Shown: piece by piece, positions 16,152-23,675 of the stretch
Position numbering within the stretch: the first letter of the stretch is position 1
Layout: every line of letters starts with the position of its first letter
Assembly: GCF_000145235.1 (NCBI RefSeq)
Contig: NC_014391.1
Coordinates: 620,001-684,000 of the forward strand
Source: Micromonospora aurantiaca ATCC 27029
GTDB lineage: Bacteria; Actinomycetota; Actinomycetes; Mycobacteriales; Micromonosporaceae
Direction: 5' to 3'
DNA length: 64,000 nucleotides
Notes under the pieces: model-generated
Told to the model about the DNA's origin: nothing
The model's input: only the letters and a program-made list of their open reading frames with translations
Databases searched by the model: none
Position numbers and translations under genes: made by a program

Positions 16152-16643
16152 TTGATCTCGACGGAGCTGGAACTCTTCGCGGACTACTACCAGGTTCACC
16201 TGCTCGATGACGGGTCCGTAACCGATCTTGGCGACGCCTGGACCGAAGAGGCGGTGCTCGACAACCTTGCCGTCGACACGGACGCCATGGCGGTCGGCAC
16301 CACCGTCAACGTCAACGTGGCCGTGACCGTGGAGGTGTTGAAGGCAGCGCCGGAGGACGACAGCGCGGAGTTCGACCACGTCGTGGAGGCAAGCCTGCAA
16401 GTTTCCTCGGGCCGACTCGTCGTCATGGGCTGCACCGACTACGAGCCGGAGGCCGCACGGTTCCGCGTAGCGGCGGGACCGGTTCGCGTACGAGCCGCGA
16501 GAAGCAACTTGGCCCAGGCAGAACTTCTCGGCATTGATTCCGACGACGATCCGGCGACCATGGAGCGGCTTCGACTGCAGGTATGGCCTGCCCCGCATGC
16601 TGACCCGGTTGTCATCAAGCGCTGGAAGCCGCTGGCTGCTTAG
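16152..16643 (+). CDS. Conserved hypothetical protein inside the tRNA-Arg element
   Basis: 164 residues if TTG 16152 is used, which has GGGAGG at 16141-16146; the frame is open back to 16092 but those codons read as junk after the IS-like repeat. The protein is a beta-rich single domain: STELELFADYYQVHLLDD, WTEEAVLDNLAVDTDAMAVG, LQVSSGRLVVMGCTDYEPEA, PATMERLRLQVWPAP. The family recurs in Streptomyces and Micromonospora as I recall it, with no known function. It sits between inverted copies of an IS481-like end, so it may have been carried or trapped there. Confidence 0.7.
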   Translation: MISTELELFADYYQVHLLDDGSVTDLGDAWTEEAVLDNLAVDTDAMAVGTTVNVNVAVTVEVLKAAPEDDSAEFDHVVEASLQVSSGRLVVMGCTDYEPEAARFRVAAGPVRVRAARSNLAQAELLGIDSDDDPATMERLRLQVWPAPHADPVVIKRWKPLAA

Positions 16644-16676
16644 CTCACCCGCCGCCAACGCTGCCCACGGCGATCA

Positions 16677-16697
16677 TGTCAAGCATCTGGTGGGACG
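16677..16697 (-). repeat. Inverted copy of the IS481-like end
   Basis: TGTCAAGCATCTGGTGGGAC plus G, perfect reverse complement of 16077-16097. The two copies bracket the hypothetical gene in an arrangement where the TGTCA tips point inward, as if two elements or two ends had flanked this 600-bp segment. Between here and 16991 I see no gene. Confidence 0.6.
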
Positions 16698-16991
16698 CGC
16701 GGAGAGCGGGGAGCCCGGAGGGCCGCCGCAGAACGACAGACCGGTTGACGGGTGAGGGGTTGGGCCGGCAGCCGGCCGGGCCGCGCGGCCACGAGCCCGC
16801 GCGGCGTAGGGGAGCGGACGCCGGCCACATCGGCGAGCTGGCGGCGGTCGCGGGTTGCGGTTAGGGCGCCTCCGGCGGAGGGCTTCGGCTCGCGTCCGCC
16901 CGTCTAAGTTCCGCTTCAACGTCTGAGTCCGGCGGCTGCTCTTTGTCCGCAGGGTGGACACGCACTTGACGGCGCACCGCGCGCGGGTGTC

Positions 16992-17507
16992 TCACTTCTT
17001 CGGTGGCCACGGTGACGGGTTTTGGGAGATCCACCAGTAGCCGGCGTATCGCGGGTTGTGGTGCCAACGCGAGCGCCGCACCTCGTCTGTGCGGGGCGCC
17101 CAGTCCCGGTATGGCAGCAGCGCCATTCGAGATGCGATCACGCCCGCCATATACGGCCACGCGATCACAGCGATCAGTGCATCCCGACGTCGGTAGGAAA
17201 CCCGAGGGGCGAGCCATAGGGTCACCGCCACCGGCATGGCGGAGCCCGCCAGATACCCGAGCCAGTAGCCGCCAGTCACATCCCAGACGAGGTAGCTGAC
17301 CCCAATCGCTGGCAGCCCGAGGACGGTCCAGATGAGCACCGCACGCAGGCCCAGGGCTAGCCCGTCGCGCGGCCTGCCTGCATCAAGTGGATCATCTAGC
17401 ACCCGCGGGACGGTAACCGCGTCGGTTGCCGACTTCAAGGGCGAGCGACAGCGGCGGGCGAGGTAGGAAGTCGTCCGGAACATACGCGGAACGATCAAGC
17501 ACACCAC
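16992..17507 (-). CDS. Small membrane protein of unknown function
   Basis: 171 residues from the furthest start; Met at 17483 is an alternative, and neither has a clear ribosome site. Two or three membrane segments are visible: AVLIWTVLGLPAIGVSYLVW, YWLGYLAGSAMPVAVTLWLA and ALIAVIAWPYMAGVIASRMA. The C-terminus is basic and Trp/Tyr-rich. I do not recognise it. It is the last gene before the right-hand repeat of the tRNA-Arg element. Confidence 0.55.
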   Translation of the reverse strand: MVCLIVPRMFRTTSYLARRCRSPLKSATDAVTVPRVLDDPLDAGRPRDGLALGLRAVLIWTVLGLPAIGVSYLVWDVTGGYWLGYLAGSAMPVAVTLWLAPRVSYRRRDALIAVIAWPYMAGVIASRMALLPYRDWAPRTDEVRRSRWHHNPRYAGYWWISQNPSPWPPKK

Positions 17508-17568
17508 GGCAGAGCCTTCACGCGAATCCTCTGGTGGGGCGGCAGGTGGCCCGGTAGCCGCTAAATCG

Positions 17569-17612
17569 TTCCTAAACCGTGTGTTGCAGGTTCGAATCCT
17601 GCCGGGGGCACC
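17569..17612 (+). repeat. attR-type direct repeat of the tRNA-Arg 3' end
   Basis: Matches 15149-15192 at 43 of 44 positions. The sequence upstream (ccgctaaatcg) does not fold into the 5' half of a tRNA, so this is a duplicated attachment site rather than a second tRNA gene. It marks the right boundary of a 2.42-kb remnant. Confidence 0.88.
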
Positions 17613-17615
17613 CGC

Positions 17616-18278
17616 CTACGGGCTGACCGTTCCCGACAGGTTGCTGACCCGACCCATCGCGTCGAACTCGACACGCAGGACCGACCCGCCCCGATCCTGC
17701 GCCGTCACCGACATCGGCGCCCGATCCAGCCGCCACCCCTGCTGGTGCAGGAACGACTCGACGGCGACGCGGTGCTCCACCGGGAAGGACTGAAGGACCT
17801 GCGTCAGGACGGTCAGCGCCCGCTCGGGCCGGACCGGCGCGGTGATCTGCGGTGGGGCGTCGTCGAGGTGGAAGAAGACGGCGCCGCCGTCGTACGGCCC
17901 GCGGTAGTAGCAGCGGCCGGTCAGGCCGGACGCCAGCAGGGCGAGGCGGTGTCCGTCGGCGCGCTGGAGCGGGAACGTGGGTTCGGTGAGTTCGGCGACC
18001 CCTTGGCGGTGCCCGTACTCGCGAAGCCAGCCGGCCAGATGCAGTAGCGCCGGCGGGAGGTTGCTGGCCTCGTTGGCCCAAGCCCACAGCCAGGTGCCGT
18101 CGTCGTGGCTCTCGGTGCCGAGGAGCTGGACGCGGTACCGCAGGTCGGTCCCGAACGTCGCGATGCCGTCGGGCACGTCGAGCTGCCAGTCGCGCTCGCC
18201 GAGCAGGTCGGCCAGCGCCATCTGGCGGGCCAGGCCGGTGCCGACATGTTCGGCGAAGAGTCGATCAAACGTCGGCAT
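17616..18278 (-). CDS. DUF6882-type protein
   Basis: 220 residues from ATG 18278 (an in-frame start at 18299 is possible). Features match the DUF6882 pattern as I recall it: FDRLFAEHVGTGLARQMALA, YRVQLLGTESHDDGTWLWAW, ANEASNLPPALLHLAGWLRE and CYYRGPYDGGAVFFHLDDAP. It appears cytoplasmic, with no signal or membrane segment. Function is unknown. Its TAG lies 4 bp from the attR repeat, so it was probably the neighbour of tRNA-Arg before the element integrated. Confidence 0.75.
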   Translation of the reverse strand: MPTFDRLFAEHVGTGLARQMALADLLGERDWQLDVPDGIATFGTDLRYRVQLLGTESHDDGTWLWAWANEASNLPPALLHLAGWLREYGHRQGVAELTEPTFPLQRADGHRLALLASGLTGRCYYRGPYDGGAVFFHLDDAPPQITAPVRPERALTVLTQVLQSFPVEHRVAVESFLHQQGWRLDRAPMSVTAQDRGGSVLRVEFDAMGRVSNLSGTVSP

Positions 18279-18352
18279 CGCCGCAGTGTGCCAGACCATT
18301 CAGCGCGGGACGGCCCCGCGTCCGGCCGGAGCCGGAGCGCGGGGCCGGCGGG

Positions 18353-18526
18353 TCAGCGGACCAGCGCTGCCACCAGCGTCCCGATGCAGGCGACGACGGC
18401 GGCGATGATCGGACTGAGCGTCTTGATGTACGCCAGGATGAGCCGGTGCCGGTCGGTCGGCTCGGCAACGGTTTCGTCCTCGTCCTCTGGTGTCTCGAAG
18501 TCTGACCCGTGAGGGATTACAGTCAA
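18353..18526 (-). CDS. Small single-span membrane protein
   Basis: 57 residues from TTG 18526, which has AAGGAG with 6-nt spacing. A longer start at ATG 18631 (92 residues) has a ribosome site too close to be useful. The C-terminal half is one membrane helix, YIKTLSPIIAAVVACIGTLV. The N-terminal part is acidic (DFETPEDEDETVAEP). Function unknown. Confidence 0.55.
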   Translation of the reverse strand: MTVIPHGSDFETPEDEDETVAEPTDRHRLILAYIKTLSPIIAAVVACIGTLVAALVR

Positions 18527-18842
18527 CGTGACTCCTTCCGTTGCAGCGGTGGAGTCGAATGCGGCGTCCGGTGGCAGCCGGGCGCCGCCCTCTGTGTGAG
18601 GCGACGCAGTGCCGTTCGACCGTTCGAGCATCCTCCCGGCGGACAGCTAGCACAAGAGTGGGCAATTCACTGTCGGGTACCTGACAAGCAGATGCATCGC
18701 ATCGAGAAAATTTCGGTGCCATCTCTTGCCAAATGCAATTTTCCGTGAAGCAGTTCAACCCAGCGTGACCACGCAAAAGCGCATGGTGAGCAGCGGTGTC
18801 GTCAGGCGCGCCAGGCCGCGGGCCCGACCCGCGGCGCGCCGG
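18527..18842. other. Intergenic stretch without a supported gene
   Basis: About 315 bp that includes a locally AT-richer segment (18650-18780) with no start-plus-ribosome-site combination I can defend. It lies between the small membrane gene and a dead secreted-protein gene, both on the minus strand. Confidence 0.4.
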
Positions 18843-19240
18843 CTACGAGACGAGGAAGCTGGTGGAGGGGCGGGTCAGGACGCCGGTCATCGAGAAGCGG
18901 GTGGAGCCGTTCCACCAGTGCCACGCCACGGCCCAGGCGCCCGGGCCGGACGGCAGGGCGTCGTGCGAGGCACAGTCGACCATGCCGACGCTGTTGCCGG
19001 AGCCCTGGGTGAGGACCAGTACGTACAGCCTGCCGGTCGCGCCGCAGCGCGCGCCGGTCCCGGCGCCGACTCTGGTGCCGTACGTGATGTAGGAGCCGTC
19101 CTTCGCCAGCAGGTGTCCGGGTCGGCCAGCGGGAAGGTGGACGAACCCGCCGGCGTGGACATGTCGTCGGCGGGCGCGGCGGCGACCGGCACTCCTCCAT
19201 CGATGAAGGTGTTTGTCGGCCGAACGCTATCGACGCCGAC
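18843..19240 (-). pseudogene. Frameshifted secreted protein, possibly GH43-like
   Basis: The minus strand reads GGVPVAAAPADDMSTPAGSS, TFPLADPD, then after a frame change LLAKDGSYITYGTRVGAGTG, LYVLVLTQGSGNSVGMVDCA, SHDALPSGPGAWAVAWHWWN to TAG 18843. The ADPD followed by a KDGSYITYG strand resembles the first blade of GH43-type propellers, but the region is too short for a whole enzyme and lacks a visible signal peptide. It looks like a decayed secreted protein; the family call is tentative. Confidence 0.42.
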
Positions 19241-19414
19241 GATCCCGTCGACGGGGGGAGCGCTGACGCCGGGAGCGGGAAGCGGGGCTGCCCGGAGACC
19301 TGCCGGGTTACGCTCCGTCGAGGGGACGTGTCACCCGCCGGGCCCTCAGGCCGGTGCCAGGACCCGTCGGTACCCTGGCAGGTCCTGGCCTGTCCGCGAC
19401 GACATGAGGTATTC

Positions 19415-20191
19415 GTGAACGATCTTCGAGTGGTGGCGTTCGATCTCGACGACACCCTGGCGATTTCCAAGTCCCAGATCGATCGTCGGATGGCGGAGTT
19501 GCTCGGCCACCTGCTCACCGAGGTGGACGTGCTGGTCATCTCCGGTGGCCGGTTCGAGCAGTTCCAGTCGCAGGTGCTCGCCCACCTCGACCTCACCGAG
19601 GAGCAGCGCGACCGGCTGCACCTGATGCCGACCTGCGGCACCCGCTACTACCGCTGGTCCGACGGGGACTGGCGGCAGGTCTACGCGGAGGACCTGACCG
19701 AGGCCGACAAGGCCCGTGTCGTCGCCGCGCTGACCGAGTCGGCGCAGGCGCTGGGCCTGTGGGAGGCGAAGACCTGGGGCGACATCATCGAGGACCGGGG
19801 CAGCCAGATCACGTTCTCCGCGCTGGGGCAGTCCGCCCCGCCGGCCGAGAAGTACGGCTGGGATCCGGACGGCGACAAGAAGCGGCGGCTGCGGGACGCG
19901 GTCGCGGCGAAGCTGCCCGACCTGGAGGTGCGTGGCGGCGGCTCGACCTCGATCGACGTCACCCGCAAGGGCGTCGACAAGGCGTACGGCATGCGGAAGC
20001 TGCTGGAACACCTGGACCTGAAGATCGACAACGTGCTCTTCGTGGGTGACCGCCTGGACGTGGGTGGCAACGACTACCCGGTCAAGGCGATGGGCATCCG
20101 CTGCGTCGCGGTCACCCGCTGGGAGGAGACCGCCGACTACGTCGAGAAGCTCGTCGACGACCTGGTGAAGCAGCGCGCCGAGCGCGCCTGA
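19415..20191 (+). CDS. HAD-IIB family phosphatase, phosphomannomutase-like
   Basis: 258 residues. HAD motif I FDLDDTLA is at residues 9-16, motif II VISGGR follows, and the IIB cap lies in the middle (HLMPTCGTRYYRWSDGDWRQ). The conserved Lys region is VTRKGVDKAYGMRKLLEHL, and motif IV is FVGDRLDVGGNDYPV. The protein resembles eukaryotic-type phosphomannomutase and sucrose-phosphatase relatives; a small-sugar-phosphate phosphatase role is likely. GTG 19415 has GAGGT upstream. A perfect terminator palindrome follows, so it is transcribed alone. Confidence 0.88.
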   Translation: MNDLRVVAFDLDDTLAISKSQIDRRMAELLGHLLTEVDVLVISGGRFEQFQSQVLAHLDLTEEQRDRLHLMPTCGTRYYRWSDGDWRQVYAEDLTEADKARVVAALTESAQALGLWEAKTWGDIIEDRGSQITFSALGQSAPPAEKYGWDPDGDKKRRLRDAVAAKLPDLEVRGGGSTSIDVTRKGVDKAYGMRKLLEHLDLKIDNVLFVGDRLDVGGNDYPVKAMGIRCVAVTRWEETADYVEKLVDDLVKQRAERA

Positions 20192-20205
20192 GCGCAGCCC
20201 GCAGC

Positions 20206-20237
20206 AGAGCCCGCCGGTTCCGGAACCGGCGGGCTCT
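20206..20237. terminator. Perfect 32-bp palindromic terminator
   Basis: AGAGCCCGCCGGTTCC and its exact complement meet with no spacer, 15 nt after the HAD gene stop. Confidence 0.82.
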
Positions 20238-20272
20238 GGCGGTATCGACGGTGATGAGGTAGGAACAGCCGA

Positions 20273-20284
20273 GAGAGCGCTCTC
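20273..20284. promoter_or_regulatory. LacI-type operator candidate
   Basis: GAGAGCGCTCTC is a perfect 12-bp palindrome with the central GCGC of LacI-family operators, 28 bp before the ATG of a secreted beta-helix protein. This suggests sugar-responsive repression. No LacI gene is nearby. Confidence 0.6.
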
Positions 20285-20311
20285 CCGTCCCATCACCGAA
20301 CAGGCAGGCAG

Positions 20312-22111
20312 ATGCGATCACCCGACCCCTCCCGCCGCCGTTTCCTCACGCTCACCGCCTCCGCGGCCTCGCTCACCGCCCTCGGCCTCCCGGCCGGCGC
20401 CGCGGCTGCGTCCCCGGCCGCATCGCCGGCCGCGCGCCCCGGTCGCGAGCCCGACTTCGGCCCGAACGTCTTCGTGTACGACCCCAGCACGCCGGTCGAG
20501 GAGATCCAGTCCACGCTGGACCGGCTGTTCACCGCCCAGGAACGCAACGAGATGGGCTTCGACAGGTACGCCGTGCTGTTCAAGCCCGGCCGCTACGAGG
20601 TGGACGCCCGGCTCGGCTACTACACGACTGTGGCCGGTCTCGGCGCCCACCCGGACGACGTGGAGATCCACGGCGCGGTCCGGGTGGTCGGGCAGCCGGA
20701 CCCGAACTCGCCCGCCGGCATCTCCGCGCTCACCAACTTCTGGCGCTCGGCGGAGAACCTCGCTGTCACCCCGACCGACTGGTCGAACCAATGGGCCGTC
20801 TCGCAGGCGTCACCGATGCGGCGGGTGCACGTCAAGGGCGTGCTGTGGCTGGAACCCGGCAACGGCGGTTACTCCAGCGGCGGCTACATCGCCGACTCCA
20901 AGGTGGACGGCATCACCATCAACGGTTCCCAGCAGCAGTGGCTCACCCGGGACAGCGAACTCGGCGGCGAGTGGACGAACGGCGTGTGGAACCAGGTCTT
21001 CTCCGGCGTCATCGGCGCGCCCGCGCAGGGCTTCCCCGACCCGCCGTACACCACGCTGCCGACCAGCCCGGTCACCCGGGAGAAGCCGTACCTGTTCGTC
21101 GACGCCCGCGGGGCCTGGCGGGTCGCCGTACCGCGCCTGCGCCGCGACACCGCCGGCACCACCTGGGCCACCGGCGGCGCGCCGGTGCCGTCGCTGCCGC
21201 TGTCCGCGTTCTACCTGGCCCGGCCCACCGACTCGGCCAAGCGGATCAACGCCGAACTGGCCCGGGGCCGGCACCTGCTGCTCACCCCCGGCGTCTACCA
21301 CCTGGACCGGGCCCTGCGGGTACGCCGTCCGGACACCGTCGTGCTCGGCCTCGGCATGCCCAGCCTGGTGCCGGACCGCGGGGACGCGGCGCTGCGGATC
21401 GAGGACGTGGACGGGGTCCGCATCGCCGGGGTGCTCGTGGACGCCGGGCCGGTCGAGTCGCCGGTGCTGGTCGAGGTCGGTACGCGGCACTGCCACCGGT
21501 CGCACGCCACGAACCCGATCTCGCTGCAGGACGTCTTCTTCCGCATCGGCGGCCCGTACGCCGGGCGGGCGGTGACGAGTCTGGTGGTGCACAGCCGGCA
21601 CACGCTCATCGACAACATCTGGGCCTGGCGCGGCGACCACGGCCGGGCCGGCACGATCGGCTGGACCGTGAACACCGCTGCCACCGGCGTGATCGTCAAC
21701 GGCGACGACGTGACCGCGTACGGGCTGTTCGTCGAGCACTACCAGCGCTGGCAGACGATCTGGAACGGCGAGCGCGGCCGGACCGTGTTCTACCAGAGCG
21801 AACTGCCCTACGATCCGCCGAGCCAGGCGGCCTGGCGCAGCCCGACCGGCAACGGCTGGGCGTCGTACAAGGTGGCCGACCACGTCCGCACGCACGAGGC
21901 GTGGGGACTGGGCGTGTACTCGTACTTCAACCAGGGCGTGGACATCCGCTGCGACCGGGGGATCGAGGCGCCGCGCCGGGCCGGGGTGCGGTTCCACGAC
22001 GCGATCACCGTGTTCCTGGACGGCAGCGGCGGCATCGAGCGCACGATCAACGAGATCGGCACGCCTGTCGTCGGGTCGTACGGCACCAGCACGGTGGTCA
22101 CCTACCCCTGA
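20312..22111 (+). CDS. Tat-secreted beta-helix protein (polysaccharide-active?)
   Basis: 599 residues. A twin-arginine signal (PSRRRFLTLTASAASLTALG) is followed by an Ala/Pro stretch ending near residue 45. The body has the repetitive beta-strand pattern of a right-handed beta-helix: FKPGRYEVDARLGYYTTVAG, GYIADSKVDGITINGSQQQW, LHTPGVYHL-like LLTPGVYHLDRALRVRR, and late strands with HTLIDNIWAWRGDHG. Similar actinomycete proteins carry vague labels such as adenylyl cyclase or coagulation factor 5/8; neither is supported by visible motifs. A role on polysaccharide is inferred from fold and LacI-type operator. Confidence 0.75.
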   Translation: MRSPDPSRRRFLTLTASAASLTALGLPAGAAAASPAASPAARPGREPDFGPNVFVYDPSTPVEEIQSTLDRLFTAQERNEMGFDRYAVLFKPGRYEVDARLGYYTTVAGLGAHPDDVEIHGAVRVVGQPDPNSPAGISALTNFWRSAENLAVTPTDWSNQWAVSQASPMRRVHVKGVLWLEPGNGGYSSGGYIADSKVDGITINGSQQQWLTRDSELGGEWTNGVWNQVFSGVIGAPAQGFPDPPYTTLPTSPVTREKPYLFVDARGAWRVAVPRLRRDTAGTTWATGGAPVPSLPLSAFYLARPTDSAKRINAELARGRHLLLTPGVYHLDRALRVRRPDTVVLGLGMPSLVPDRGDAALRIEDVDGVRIAGVLVDAGPVESPVLVEVGTRHCHRSHATNPISLQDVFFRIGGPYAGRAVTSLVVHSRHTLIDNIWAWRGDHGRAGTIGWTVNTAATGVIVNGDDVTAYGLFVEHYQRWQTIWNGERGRTVFYQSELPYDPPSQAAWRSPTGNGWASYKVADHVRTHEAWGLGVYSYFNQGVDIRCDRGIEAPRRAGVRFHDAITVFLDGSGGIERTINEIGTPVVGSYGTSTVVTYP

Positions 22112-22119
22112 CCGCGAGG

Positions 22120-22152
22120 GCGGCCCGGCCGGTGCGGGACCGGCCGGGCCGC
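22120..22152. terminator. Bidirectional terminator between convergent genes
   Basis: A 14-bp stem, GCGGCCCGGCCGGT with its complement, and a 5-nt loop lies between the stops of the beta-helix gene and clpP. Confidence 0.8.
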
Positions 22153-22158
22153 GCCCGC

Positions 22159-22749
22159 TCACGCCGCGAGCTGGTCGACGCGGGTGAGCACCTGGTCGAC
22201 GAGGCCGTACTCGCGGGCCTGCTCGGCGGTGAACCAGCGGTCGCGGTCCCAGTCGCGCTGGATCTCCTCCAGCGTCCGCCCGCTGTGCTGGGCGATCAGC
22301 TCCTGCATGGTGCGCTTCACGTGCAGCATGTTCTCGGCCTGGATGGTGATGTCCGCGGCGGTGCCGCCCATCCCGCCGGACGGCTGGTGCATCATGATCC
22401 GCGAGTGCGGCAGCGCGAACCGCTTGCCCGCCGCCCCGGCGCAGAGCAGGAACTGGCCCATCGAGCCGGCCATCCCGAGCGCCAGCGTCGCCACGTCGTT
22501 CTTGACGTACCGCATGGTGTCGTAGACGGCCATGCCGGCGCTGACCGAACCACCCGGCGAGTTGATGTAGAGGAAGATGTCGCGCTCCGCGTCCTCGGCC
22601 GCGAGGAGCAGGATCTGCGCGCAGATCTGGTTGGCCGACGCGTCGGTGACCTCGGTGCCGAGGAAGATGATCCGCTCCTTCAGCAGCCGCTCGAAGACCC
22701 GGTCGCCGAACGCCGGCTGTCCCTCGTCGAGCATCCAGATGCCACCCAT
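22159..22749 (-). CDS. clpP: ATP-dependent Clp protease proteolytic subunit
   Basis: 196 residues, the normal ClpP length. The catalytic triad is present: Ser in [11 protein letters not shown], His in [10 protein letters not shown], Asp in [11 protein letters not shown]. The substrate-groove motif [13 protein letters not shown] is intact. It forms a tetradecameric chamber fed by ClpX or ClpC. As a single gene next to a ClgR/PopR-type regulator it resembles the regulated clpP3/P4 arm of Streptomyces rather than the clpP1P2-clpX housekeeping operon. A palindrome 95-110 bp upstream probably carries its control. Confidence 0.95.
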   Translation of the reverse strand: MGGIWMLDEGQPAFGDRVFERLLKERIIFLGTEVTDASANQICAQILLLAAEDAERDIFLYINSPGGSVSAGMAVYDTMRYVKNDVATLALGMAGSMGQFLLCAGAAGKRFALPHSRIMMHQPSGGMGGTAADITIQAENMLHVKRTMQELIAQHSGRTLEEIQRDWDRDRWFTAEQAREYGLVDQVLTRVDQLAA

Positions 22750-22842
22750 CGCCGCCCACCTCCGTACGCCGGTGGGCGGGGGACCGCCCGGGAACCCGGC
22801 GGTCTCCAGCGTCCGCCGGGCGCACCCGTGCGGCCCAGGCTT

Positions 22843-22857
22843 TCTGCCGGCGGCAGA
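22843..22857. promoter_or_regulatory. Palindrome upstream of clpP, likely ClgR/PopR-type site
   Basis: TCTGCCGGCGGCAGA is a perfect 15-bp dyad, and a further TTCGCCCTGGGCAGAA half-copy follows to 22872. It fills the 125-bp gap between the regulator stop and clpP, so clpP likely has its own activated promoter. The regulator is inferred from position. Confidence 0.6.
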
Positions 22858-22874
22858 TTCGCCCTGGGCAGAAG

Positions 22875-23516
22875 CTACGCGGCGACCGGCCGCCGCCGGC
22901 CCGCGCGGGCTCGCCGCCGGGCGACAGTGACGGAGGTACGCGGACGGGGGCGGACGGCCGGGGCGGAGGGAGTCGGCCAGATCCGGATGCTGCCGGCGAA
23001 CCCGATCGGCGTGGCGGCGTCGAGAGGCGCACCGAGCGGCGCCGGCACCAGGCCGAAGGGCCGCAGCGCGCCGCCCAGCAGCGGCGTGGCGGTGACCGGG
23101 CGGCGGCCGACGTGCGGCCGGAGCGAGACGGCGGGCCGGCGGGTCACTGGTGGGCGGGGCGACACGGCCGGGCGGCGCGTGACGGACAGCCGCGGCGGGC
23201 CGACCCGCAGCTGTGGCCCGGTGCGGGCGGTCGGCACCCGGTCGAAGCGGGCCGCCGAGACCCCGGGGCCGACCGGGGCCGGACGCTCCCGGCGCAGCTC
23301 GTCGCGGGCCTCTTCGAGCAGGTCGGCGAGGTGGATGCCGAGCGCGCGGCAGATCGCGGCCAGCACCTCGGAGGAGGCCTCCTTGCGGCCGCGTTCGACC
23401 TCGGAGAGGTAGGGCAGGGAGACGCCGGCGGCCAGGGCCACCTCGCGCAGCGTGCGGCCCTGGCGTAGGCGGGTGCGCCGGAGCACCCCGCCGATCACGC
23501 GTCGCAGCAACGACAT
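22875..23516 (-). CDS. ClgR/PopR-family XRE regulator of Clp protease
   Basis: 213 residues from ATG 23516, with GAGGAGG upstream. Residues 1-75 match the ClgR family closely: [59 protein letters not shown]. The protein ends in Ala-Ala (RRRPVAA), the tail that makes ClgR and PopR substrates of the protease they activate. Between the domain and tail lies an unusual ~130-residue Pro/Arg-rich stretch with repeated RRPAVSxRP units, longer than in usual ClgR proteins. It precedes clpP on the same strand by 125 bp. Confidence 0.87.
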   Translation of the reverse strand: MSLLRRVIGGVLRRTRLRQGRTLREVALAAGVSLPYLSEVERGRKEASSEVLAAICRALGIHLADLLEEARDELRRERPAPVGPGVSAARFDRVPTARTGPQLRVGPPRLSVTRRPAVSPRPPVTRRPAVSLRPHVGRRPVTATPLLGGALRPFGLVPAPLGAPLDAATPIGFAGSIRIWPTPSAPAVRPRPRTSVTVARRRARAGRRRPVAA

Positions 23517-23675
23517 GCCGGCCTCCTCGCGGTCGCCGTCCCGGACGTCCCCATCATGCCCCGTCCACGCCCCCGGAAGCGCCCCGGCCGTTCCGTTCGG
23601 CACCCGGCGGGCCGAATCCCCACGTACCCGTTATCTTGTGGGCGTGCAGGCGACGGTGGCGGAGCAGGGCCGACG

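Noticed and set aside
17560..17612. Second tRNA gene
   Set aside because: Only the 3' half is present; the upstream sequence gives no acceptor or D arm.
20791..23412. 873-codon plus-strand frame
   Set aside because: Runs over the beta-helix gene, clpP and regulator in the wrong frame or strand, with no domain; a high-GC artefact.
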